A DNA stretch of 64,000 nucleotides. Origin: Sitta carolinensis. Its lineage: Eukaryota; Chordata; Aves; Passeriformes; Sittidae. Position numbers and translations under genes: made by a program. Where the stretch lies: NCBI GenBank assembly GCA_032173965.1, contig CM063284.1, forward strand, positions 115,914,410-115,978,409. Direction: 5' to 3'. Positions 37,391 through 48,421 of the stretch are shown here, piece by piece. The first letter of the stretch is position 1; each line of letters opens with the position of its first letter. The notes beneath the pieces were generated by a model. It was not told the origin of the DNA and searched no databases. It saw only the letters and a program-made list of their open reading frames with translations.

Positions 37391-40101
37391 CTTATGGTAC
37401 CAAAAAAAAGTAACAAAAAAAAAATGTATCTCTTTAATAGAAATTTGTTTCTCTACCAACTTCTGCTATGAAGCCTGTGGAATTATTTAAACCCATAAAG
37501 TGTTCCCATTTTTTAAGAAAATGTTGAAGTGGCTTCTAGTAATCAACATGTTATGAAGATTTTGATATTTCAATCTTTTCTTACTCAACCAGAACAGAAT
37601 ACATTTTTAGGATGTTAAGACTGCCAGAGTCCTGGTCTCATAATACAACCCTTAGTGTGACCCTCTGACTTCATCTACAGCCTTATAAACCTTGAAAATT
37701 CTCTGCCTTTGAGTTCCAAGGAGTTCTAGTAAATGTGTTGAAATCTGAGGGTCAAACTATATTCTTTCCTAACAACAGGTAGGAGAATTACCATGCTTAG
37801 ATCTGCTTATTTGGGGTCTGAGAAGGTAACAGCAATATTTAACGACTTGTAGATGGTATCAAGAAAGAAGGTGAAGAGATTTTACTAGTGTTTTGAAATA
37901 AAATGGGAGTACCTTGAAGAGAGATTTAGAACGGGAAAATAAGATTATTTGTAAGTTCCCTCTTGTGGAATATTTTTTTTTCTAAATTCAATCAAGAATC
38001 AAGAAAATGCATATTTGCCGTGTTGAATTATTTTATTTCAATAGTGTCAAAGAATTATAATGAAGTGAGAAAAGTTAAATTATCTAGTTCAGCAGTTTCC
38101 CATTGACATTTTTTCCTTCCAGTACTTTGATTTCAATGAAAGTACATTTTCATAGAAAAGGTACTGTTCCTCTCACCTTACTTTGTTCTAAAATAGCCCA
38201 GATTTGTAGCCTTCCAGGTCATGCTGTGTAGTCTTTTTTTCCCTTGGGTGTTTGAAAATGAGTTGGAACTGAAAGGATAAGAAGTTATTGGAAAAAGAAC
38301 GAATTTGATGTATTAAATTTCCTGTGTTATCAGCAGTGGTGGTTATACTGAAATTGCATTTCTATAATTAAGGCTTTATTTGTGATACGTTTTTAACTGA
38401 AATATAATGTGCACACTCATAGGAATTATGAATCCTTTCCAGTATAAACATATAACTATTTCCAAATGTATAATTATAATGTCTAAACTAGCAGATAACA
38501 CTTGATTGCAGTCACACCACCTTCTGGATCTATGTTGCACCATCTCAAAAATACAGGGGTCAGGTGCTGAATTTCTGCGGCTTTATACAACCCTGAAGCT
38601 GTAGATAAGTGGCCTAAAACTTGGGCTGGTAGAAATGCAATTATTTTACCATGATCCACAGCTCCCTATGATTTTCTCTAACTCATTAAGCGAGCTTGTC
38701 ATTAGCTGTCCAGAAAGGCTTGGGGTACTTGGTAGCGGAGACAATGCCAGCCCAGATGCAAAAACAGAGCTTGTTCTCGCCAGTGTTTCAAAGCTGTAGG
38801 CTCATGGAGAGTATTCTTCACTAAGAAATTGCTTGATAGGCCCAGGTATGATGAACTGAAAGCAGAAAAGCCATGCCTGTGGTGGCAGCATCTTCCCACA
38901 TTAAGAGTTGTTGTTGTGCCTGTGGAGTGCCAGCTGCTGCTGAGCCAGAGCACCTCTCTGCCTTCTGATCTCATGGCCTGTGGCTCACAAACCACCAGAA
39001 GCCTCAAGATCTTTACATGACTAGGCAGAAGTGTCAAACTGTCTATATTACTGTCAAAATATGCTCTGTTAAACATATTGACTGGGCTTGAAAAAGTCAT
39101 AAAAACTGTGAGTAGTACCTGTTCAGTAGCACCAGGATCTGAAGATTTGCTAGAGCTTTCCAACAGCTTAGAGCATCATTATTAATAAATCACTTCAAGT
39201 ACTTAAAGGGAAAATCAAAAAGATGAAAGCTCATTACTGGAAATGAACAGCCATTTTCCACTGTTTCTGCAGCAGAACCTTGTTATCTATTTACATACTA
39301 TTTCTAATATTAATATCTCTGTGGTAAAATAAATCACTCCCCACACTTTTACATTTTTAATTACATTTTACTGCACTTGTTCTTTTGTTTACAGTTATCC
39401 AATAAAATATTTATTTTATCTTATATATAGGACAGGTTTCTCTATTTTAATCAGATTTTCCACATAATCTTCCCCCACCTTCTTTTACTGTCTTTTTTAT
39501 GACCCTAAACACCACAGGATGTTTTTTCTGTAGAAAATCTCATTATTTTTTAATGCATGGCTATTTATTAATGTATTGTGTATATAACACACTATGCATT
39601 TCTTTGCATTGATGAATACATTTACATCCACTTGAGAATAAGAATTCCCTCAAGGGCCAATCTCACATTTCTCTGAGTATGCTGCCAAAATACTGTGTTT
39701 GATGTTTTTTTTCTGATTTTTTGTGGTTTTATTGTGGGGGTTTTTTTAAGAGGCACAATGGGGTCTGTTCTGATTTGCTGAGAAGATCTTTCTACCAGTG
39801 GACAACAATCATTATTCATTTTCTGAATGTTGACCTGAGTGTGCTGTGGCAGAGATTACCAAAAAAGGTAGTCGTATCTCAGCTGCGTTCTAATAAAACT
39901 GCTCTGACCTGTTCTTTCTTACCCTGAAAGGGGTAAACTGCTCCCACATCACTGTGATGCCAACACTGTTGTTCTGCAGTATCAATTAAGCATAGTTTTG
40001 TGATAACAGCTAACAAAATATTAAAGCAAATATTTGTCTGAAGTCATGCCTTAATAGCATAAGGCCTTAAAAAAAATCCTACCAAAAACAATATGAAGTC
40101 A

Positions 40102-40122
40102 CCATATGAATTCATCATATGG
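40102..40122. repeat. short inverted repeat (8-bp stem)
   Basis: CCATATGA at 40102-40109 pairs with TCATATGG at 40115-40122 around a 5-base loop. Confidence 0.7.
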
Positions 40123-40329
40123 GAGCCATGTGGAAGACATCAGTTTGTGGGAATACAAGGATTCAGTAATGTTCTGCATTTAAGATAATATGCACTGGGT
40201 ACAGTTACTGGTGAGCTTTCTTGTACCTCAGTGACTTTATTCATAACTGAGAAAATTAGTCTTGATTTTTTTTATTTTCATATTTTGACTTAGGGTTTTT
40301 TTTCTCACATTTAATTCTTTGTCTTTACT

Positions 40330-40510
40330 AAAAAATGAGATAACCGTAATTTTTCTGGCACTTAACTGTGCCAAATATTATTTAAAATAATTTAAAAAAT
40401 ATTATTTACCAAACTCTGCAGACAATTCCTATTTCTTTTAATTTTCAGAGTTTGGTGTGAATATTTAACAGCTGAAGTACATTAAGTCAGCTGTCTTAAC
40501 AGTTATCTGC
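40330..40510. promoter_or_regulatory. possible conserved element with nested inverted repeats
   Basis: Three symmetrical structures fall within 110 bases. TGGCAC/GTGCCA has a 6-base loop (40356-40373). ATTATTTAAAATAAT is a near-palindrome at about 40378-40392. An 11-bp perfect stem pairs ACCAAACTCTG (40408-40418) with CAGAGTTTGGT (40446-40456) across 27 bases. The surrounding sequence is non-repetitive. The density of symmetry is higher than elsewhere in the window and might mark a regulatory element or structured RNA. Without alignment this is only suggestive. Confidence 0.25.
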
Positions 40511-43054
40511 AGGAACTTTTCAACCCAAGAGAGTCAAGCACAGACAGCCCTGCATCTCATGGAACCTTTTGAACAGTACCTAATGAATCATCAAGTCTTC
40601 AACACTCACTCCAAACTCTGCAGAAATTCATGCTTAAAAGTAGTGAGCAATAGCAGGGGCCAAAAGAAAGATAGTAGTTCTGGAGGCTTTTTGTCTCTAT
40701 TACTCAAAATGGTCTTTTATTTTTGGGGTGTAAGTCTACAGTGCAAATGAAGAATAACATTTTCTCCACACTAAGTGCAGAACTCCCATAAGAATGTGGT
40801 GGGATAATTCAGCATAGTCTGTTATGTTGTTTGGAGGTAGCTATGAAGGGTAAGGAAAATGGTTCCCCTACTACAGTTTAAAAACCAAACCAATGCACAT
40901 GTGTAAATATCTTCTTTAATCATCTAATGCACTCAGATAACTCCAAACTAGGTTTATCCAAGACATTATTATGTCCTGGGTCTCTGTAAATGCTCTGCAT
41001 GGAGCCTTTATGGTCTATTGGGTAAATAATACACATTTTTTAAATGATGCAAATACTTACATACTTGAGAAATCCTAATGTTTCCAGTGGAGTAGTTATG
41101 CTGTATAAATAATACGCAAACTTAAAATCGTCCTATTACAAATTTATGCATGTTTTGTTTTTGTGGGAGAGATTAAAAAACAGGCTGATCTGTTCCTGAT
41201 ACATTCCTCTATTTTTCAGTTGCTTTTAATTTGATTTAGCTACTAAACACATAATTTTTTCCTTCTGGATGTTTGTGTATTCCAGAAAACTTGATACTGT
41301 GAATGAAATCTAGTTTATGACCCAAACCTATACTAATTTCAATTTTGCAAACCCTTGCAGATGAAGAAACATATAACATCACCTTCTCATGTAAAAGACT
41401 AGTGTAAAAATGAGTCCAGTATTTTAATGTTGTTCTCTTATAAATTAATTCATCCCAGACAATTTTTGGGTGAGTAGACTTCATTTATAATGTTTCAGGC
41501 TGAAAAATAACAAAAGTAGATGGAGTAGCATTTAGACATTTTTTTTCTGTTCCTTTTCCTGTAAAATAGTTTTTGTCATCACCTTAAAGGGGAAAAAAAC
41601 AGACTTGCTTATGTGTGACTTTGATTTGTCCTCTGCATTTTGCAGGACTCTTACAGTCCTGTAAAATGTAAGGCCACTAATAACTTACATAAACAAGGTT
41701 GCAGTGCTTCAGCACATGTTGCCCCATTCCTGCTTTTATCATTAGAACATTTTCTCAATTCCTCTTCGATATTTTTCTTTCCTACTGCCCGTCCCTTAAC
41801 TCTTTTTTGACTAATTTTTTTCCTTTGTTCATAATGTTATCTCATCGTTTGAGGCCTATTATCCCCTCTTGAATCTTCACTTCTCTAAATAAGGCTCATC
41901 AAATTCCTCCAGCTCTAGCTACAGCAAGCTCTTCAATAGCTTTTGTCCATGAAGTCAAACAGGTTTGGTGAAGATGTGCGTCAAGTGAACCCAAAATCTT
42001 TTATATGAAAGTATGGGCTGTAATCCACTGAAGAGGGATAGTAGCACTCAACCAGCATAAAGTGAGTTTGTAAGACTGGTTCAGCTCCCCGCCTTGCAGG
42101 GTTGTCTCTCTTTAAACCTGTGACAAGAGGACCACATGATACAATACATGGGTATCCCAGACCATGAGGCTGCTCCTTTTTTTTCCTTTCCCTTTTCTTA
42201 AAATAAGAATAATTTGGGGGTTTGCGATTTATTAATATGGCGGGGGTTTTCCAGCTTTTAAAGATTTGTAGAGATTATTTTTGGGCAAATAAACATTATC
42301 AACAACTATGTCGATGTCTCCAAAACATTTGGGGAAGTTTATCTGAGATTAAAATGCATTGTGACATGAATTATCTTCTTAGGAAGATTGCTTAGACTAT
42401 GATCCAAAAATTATTTTTATTTTTACGGCACTAAGCAGCAACAGACAGAAGGAAGGGACTAGTGAAGATGGACACCTATGTGAGTTTTCAAAGTGAATGA
42501 TCTGGAACCAACATTCTTCTTCCTGTCAACACCACAATTACTTCAGGAAATACAACTCTCACATGTGTTTCTGCAGTTAAATTTCTAATTTTTACAGTTT
42601 TTTTTAAATTATATGCTTATTCGGATTTCACAATTATTCTGCATGAATATTTCCTATTGAGTTCAATCAGAGTGTGTATGATGGGTCAATAAGAATATAG
42701 GGATTATTAGTCACTATTACACATACACACAGACACATTTGCCCATGCAAATAATTGGATATATCCAAATAACTAGTGAGGTTGAAAATTATTGCCATTT
42801 GCTTAGTCTGAATGTCAAGGCATTAGTGTGCATTGTTCCAAACTATATGTGAATTCTGCCAAATGAATAGCAAAGCCTTGCTCCAAGACAAATTGAAAGG
42901 CAGGTAAGTATAAAGTACACTACAGAACAAAATAGCATCTTGTCTTCATTGTGGCAGTGCCTCAAGAACGGTTGGAGTCTAGAAATTTTTCAAGAAGCAG
43001 GGAAAGAGAACTTTGCATACTTAAAAAAAACCCATGTACATATATTCATGCATG

Positions 43055-43142
43055 TAATAATAATAATAGTAATAATAATAATAACTATTATTATTATTAT
43101 TTTATTATATTATATTATTATTATTATTATTATTATTATTTA
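43055..43142. repeat. (TAA)n/(TTA)n inverted microsatellite
   Basis: About ten TAA units (43055-43084, one interrupted by G) are followed at once by a longer array of TTA/TAT units to 43142. The two arms are reverse complements meeting near 43085, so the DNA can fold into a long AT hairpin with almost no loop. Open frames of poly-Asn, Tyr or Ile through it are artefacts. Confidence 0.93.
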
Positions 43143-45983
43143 AGAGTTCTTCAAGAAAACTCTCATGATCATGGATACAAGTTGAAAAGGATAAAAACAC
43201 ATCCTTAAAGATGTAACATTATCCCTTCTCCAAGACAATCTCACAAAATTATAACAGCTTTCTGACCATTATGACCATGCTTACAGCATATTCTTTCCTT
43301 CTGCCTCTTGATGTGTGTAGAACACAGTAACTCTTGACCTTTACCATAAAAATTCACAATCTAAGCAAATATGACTTTTGAAAAACATAATAACCTCAAT
43401 TAATTACCTGAGATCACATAATCCAGAGGTCCCCACTGGATTTGCTTAGGTTTCCATCTTGGCAACCCACTAGTGCCATATGGAAACTCATGAACCCAGA
43501 ATATCTTCATAGGTGAGAGAGAGAGAGACAAGATAGTTTAGGGCATGGTTACTTTCATCTATACAGAATGCTGAGTTGAAGATGACATAAATTACACTGC
43601 CTATTTTTAATAAATAACGAGCCTATTTTTCTACTCAGTTGACAAAAGGAATCTGAAATGTCTGGAGTTATCTGTACTGTCCATGTCTATAGTTATGCCT
43701 TGGTTTGACCAGCTAAATCCAGTCCTGAGTACTTTTTGTCATGGTCCATCTGACTTATTCAGCCATTATTATTTCATCTAATTTACCCAGTCTTATTCAT
43801 TTTTTTCCTTTCAAAGAGCAGTTTACTCTGATTCATCAGTGATAAAACAGGCACAACCAGGGCAGGAGAAGTTGCGTGTTATCCTTGAAGACTTCAACCT
43901 CCTACAAATTCTTCAGTACAGTACAGCAGCAAAATAGTATTTAAAGAAATGAACAGACTTCCTTCTGTTGTTTTCTGTGACAATAAATTATTTAGAAATT
44001 TAATCTCAAATTTTTCATGCTTTCTTTCCATCTCCCACTGGAACCACTTAGAAACTGATCCAAAGCTCTTCTAAAGTTTATGTTTTTAGAGAGTTCAACG
44101 CAAAGAGACTTTTATTTTTGCATACATAATTTCCTTTAAAAATTCAGAGGAATGTAAGTGAATATTCCTACATAAGGGTGAAAAGGAAAATGAGGATCAG
44201 ATGATAAAATGTGTAGCTGCTTTAATTCAGCGAGTACACTTTGATAGCTCTGGTCTTTCAACTGATAATTAGAAAAGGTTATGGACTGTCCTTTAAGTAC
44301 CTTAATCCCATTTGTAGGTGGAAATTAGAGAAAATAATTTATATTATTTATTGATATCAGTTTCATCTCCAAAGTCCAAATTTCAACCTTCAGTTTTGAA
44401 ATGTGACACAGTTTTTATAAAACCAAGTTTTTCATATATGAACATGAGAAAATGTCTAAACTCCTTCCACAGACCAAGAAAAAAGTAGTTTGCCTGCTTG
44501 TTCAGCAAGTAAAAGGATCATAAATTCTTTCTTAGAATGGGCTGATTTTATCTTAGCCACACAAGCTATGACAAAATATTGGATTGTACCAAACACAAGT
44601 AAAATACTAAGCATTACTAAATAAGCAGCTAATGTGTATGACCCACTGTATAAGGCACGATGTGAAGATTCTGTGAAGTGCTTTGAGTACAAAACCAAAA
44701 TGAGAGAAGCTTTCAGTTTTCAGGCAAGTGCCCATGTGCTCATGACTCAGGTGGCATTATCCACCTAAAGATGTACCATGGGATGTCACCTGACTGAAAA
44801 ATAGTGCCTCTTCTAGCACACCATCAATATTTCACAAAACCTGCTGTGATGTTACAAATTGAGCAATTAGCTCAAGGGCAGTTTGTAAATATTTTCACTT
44901 CTGGTAAACACTCAAATCTTAGAATGGTGTTATACACACTTATTCTCAGATATTGCTGCCTGTGTTTGGAAGTGTTTATCCTCCCATATGACAACTTTCA
45001 AGCATGCCTTAGAGATTTTTCACCAGACCCCAACCACACTGAGGTCTAACTAACACGCTATTTGACTCACATGGTATAATTACTTTTTGTGTCCTTAATG
45101 ATGCATAAGGACTTAGAAATATTTTGTTGTTTGAGCATAGTGACAAACTCTGTGATCTACTGCATTTTGTCTTTATTGCATTGCTACATTTATTACTTCA
45201 AGTTCTGAAATAGGAAATCTATCCCCACTCTAAAGGGAGAAATGAAAAGTGCTTTGTTATCAATGATATATGCTAAAGTAACAGGTGGAGAGATTTTCTT
45301 ATTATCTTTATGATGCAGATGATTCTGTTGACAAAATCTTCTCATTTGATGCAAAATTAGAATGTATAAGCTATGAAACTCACAAAGATTTTTCAGGAGG
45401 AAAAAACCCACCACCAAACACTTATGTACATTCAGGCTTGTTTGTGCAGTTCTAGAAAAACAATAAAAAACACCTTTATAAAAATTCTTTGACCCTGCTT
45501 TTGCCAACTGAATGGTCATGGTTGATTGGAAAATCAATGAAGTGCTGTGAGAATTGTACCTCACTGTTGCAGAAAAGCCACACAAAAATCCAACTTTTCA
45601 CATGAGTTGAAGATTGCCTTTGGTTCATTTACTCTCTTAAGACACATTAAAATCAAATCTATCACCCCATTTGGCCATCTGTCAATTCTCACTACACAGT
45701 AAATGAGTAGACTTTGTTCCTTGATCACCAGAAATGGAGGATGTTTTGTTGTTGTAATAAATGGTCGTAGGCCTTAGAGACAGAAATAAATCAATGCAAT
45801 TTATAAAGCTGGGTGAAAATGTTAGATGCAGTTTTCTAAACTACAGAGAATTTTGTATGGATGGCTTGCAATAAATAAAGCACAGCTTTAGCAACTTACA
45901 AAAATAAATAATAAAGATGAAAGAAATTAATGGTTAGTTCTTTATTTTGAAACCTTTTGGAAGGTAAAATAAATACAAGAATA

Positions 45984-46006
45984 AGTTGCACATCAAAGGT
46001 GCAACT
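45984..46006. repeat. perfect 8-bp stem hairpin with ATCAAAG loop
   Basis: AGTTGCAC (45984-45991) pairs with GTGCAACT (45999-46006). The 7-base loop is ATCAAAG, a good match to the TCF/LEF recognition core (CTTTGAT on the other strand). Confidence 0.6.
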
Positions 46007-46541
46007 ATCTATACTTTTCATTCTATCTGGTCAAGCAATAAATAAGAGAGTTCATTTTCTTCTTCTCTTAACATAAACTTAGTTTTCAAATTGCAAAATA
46101 CACTGCAACTAAAAGAACATCTCCGTCTTACTCAATAATTGTTAATATGCACAACAATTATATTCTAGGACAAAGTATAAGTTTTGCTGTAAATTTATCT
46201 TTTGAGGAGTAGTTTCTGTTGAATTGGAGTGCTTCCTGGAATCGATGAGTTGGTGTTACGGGCTGATGCTCCAAAAGTCCAGGTGCTCCATTCACTAAAA
46301 GCTTGGTTTCAAGCTCAAATCAGCACAGTGTCTTTTGGCATGCCATCATTTGCACTCTATTCTCTGTTTGTTGTCAGCAGTCTTGTAAAACTGAACTATC
46401 TTGTAGGTAATTAGCTCCAAAACATAATGTATGAAAATACAGAGACTAAACATCTGGAGACAGTCATTAACAAAGCCATCAATTCTATATCCCAGCAGAC
46501 TACATTAGTATAACAAAGTTATTTTCAGGAGACTAAACCAT

Positions 46542-46669
46542 CAGTTCCCAAATGATGGTCTGTAGCAACAAATGGTCTTCAGTGGTTTGCAGAAGAATTC
46601 CACCTTTGTATTGTTCTGGATTAAAAGTATGATGGCAAACATGTATGGTTCAGAGATTGAGAATCACTG
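46542..46669. mobile_element. possible decayed hAT-type non-autonomous element
   Basis: The left edge CAGTTCCCAAATG and the right edge GAGATTGAGAATCACTG are imperfect inverted repeats. The right edge reversed reads CAGTGATTCTCAATC. Both resemble the CAGTGGTTCTCAA termini of hAT-Charlie-type elements in vertebrates. Between them, TGGTCTGTAG and AGTGGTTTGCAGAA also recall such elements. Length is 128 bp, as for a small internal-deletion derivative. A clean 8-bp target duplication is not visible, and the match is diverged, so this is tentative. Confidence 0.4.
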
Positions 46670-46728
46670 AAATAAACTATCAAAGTCATAGGCCCAAAAC
46701 AAACTTCTGCAATAGCAGATGCATTAGT

Positions 46729-46765
46729 ATACATTTAAATACTAATAGTAATACATTTAAATACT
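46729..46765 (+). repeat. 15-bp direct duplication, period 22
   Basis: ATACATTTAAATACT occurs identically at 46729-46743 and 46751-46765. Confidence 0.9.
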
Positions 46766-48385
46766 TCATTGTCGTTTCCTTTTTTTTTTTTTTAATGTAA
46801 ATGAAAATTTAGGAATTGGATGGAGCACTCAGTTTGTAAATATAGTTCTGCAACAGTACAGATTTTTTAATGTTGCTAAATACAAAGATAGAAATTAGTC
46901 TAGTGACTTCTTATGCTAAAATTTAATCAACTTATATTGCTTTATATACTTATCTTGTAAAATTATATCTGTGCAAGTTCTGACTCAAGATGCCTTCTGC
47001 AAAAGTTGCCGTGGTTGAATTGTTATATAGAAGTTTATCCCTTTCAGGCTTGCAGGTAATTAACATTCTTGCTCCAATTTAGTTGAGATATTCAGTGTTC
47101 AGCAGAGGCAGCTTTTCAAAGTATTTAAGTCTTCTTGGAAAGATTTTGCGTGTGATACCAAGTTCCAGGTGGTCAGATTGTGGCTGGCCTGCCACTCATA
47201 TGCAGGCTAGCAAGTTAAAAGCAAGCTGTGACTTAAGTGTAAGTCTATACTACACAGTTAATCCAAATTGAATGGGATTTTCAGTCAAGCCCGATTTTAT
47301 GTAGACAGAACGGCTATAGGTATTTAGAATAGTTTTAAGCATGGTTTTATTTTTACATTGCTGAGCTACATTCTAATCAGGACTGTGACAATCCTCACAG
47401 TAAAAAAATTACTTAGGTGCTTGTAGTCTCCCAAAAATTTTACTGAGTTTTTCATGGAAGGGAAACAGCTTTGCAAAGTGAATTTATTATTAGGAATTCT
47501 TGAGCATCTCTGTGTAAGGAGCTGAGAAACATGTCCCCAGACACATGAGAAGATGTAAAAAGGAGGGTACAACAATGTAGATTGAACTCCTTTGGAGACA
47601 ATGTTCCTTAGAAAAGCTGCTGATTACTTGGGCTAGGCAGGTGGTCTGTAACTAGCTTTCAATGTGAGATTTAATAATGAAAGGCAGCACTAGCCCTTGG
47701 TAAAAACCATTTTGAAAATCTTTATACCACCCTACTGTTTAGTACATCCACATGTGATTGAAAAGGGTTCTTGTAATGAAGAAGCAGAAATGTGACATCC
47801 AAACTAAAGAGCAACAGCTTAGAGCTTGTTTGGGAATGATGAACTTTACACTGTTTGCCAGCCTGCTATTGTATCACTTAAATGGTTTCTTTTATTCTTT
47901 AGAGATATCACATTTTAAAAAAAAATGTTTGATGAACATTCTTCAAGAAATAGCTTTTGTTCAGAGTGCTCAGAGCATTTTATTGACAGTTCAGTCAAAA
48001 GAAAGGCCAATAAAAGAAATAATAAAGTACTGGCTTTATTTATCAAACTTTCAGCTATTTTTCTTCTCTTACTTGAGCTCAGATGTTTAACATGGTCAGT
48101 CTTCCTACTAGTCTAGCACAGATATGGCTTCTTTTTTCTGACAGCTGCTCTCTCAGCTAGAATAGGACAGGACAGAAGCTATGACCTTATCACTGAACCT
48201 ACTTTTACTTTCTAGCCAAACGTGGTAAAACTTTCATTCTCTAATTTTTTGGTGCACCAAGGATAGCTAGAAATGGTAAAAAAGCATTGTGCTACAGAGG
48301 ACTCCCCTACATTTAATTATAGAACTGGTTTTTTTGTTTGTAATGAAGGTTCATTACAACACCAGAATGGCTGTAAACAAGGGGT

Positions 48386-48421
48386 TTTGTTTATTTATTT
48401 GTTTATTTGTTTGTTTGTTTT
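48386..48421 (+). repeat. (TTTG)n/(TTTA)n microsatellite
   Basis: About nine tetranucleotide units alternating between TTTA and TTTG. Confidence 0.9.

Larger units (their letters stand above)
37126..46541. other. non-coding stretch with simple repeats
   Basis: No gene is recognised in 9.4 kb. It contains the pyrimidine microsatellite at 37227, a 17-bp duplication at 37352, inverted repeats at 40102 and 40408, the (TAA)n/(TTA)n structure at 43055 and a hairpin at 45984. The longest open frame of the window, 153 codons at 38702-39163 on the minus strand, lies in a GC-richer patch. It shows no domain, signal peptide or splice evidence and is not accepted as a gene. Confidence 0.65.

Noticed and set aside
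42940..43208. Open frames encoding poly-Asn/poly-Tyr or poly-Ile
   Set aside because: They are translations of the (TAA)n/(TTA)n microsatellite in different frames.
44456..44698. Minus-strand 80-codon frame with a hydrophobic stretch resembling a membrane segment (AAYLVMLSILLVFGTI)
   Set aside because: AT-rich random sequence often yields Leu/Ile/Val/Phe-rich translations. No family is recognised and no convincing splice sites flank it.
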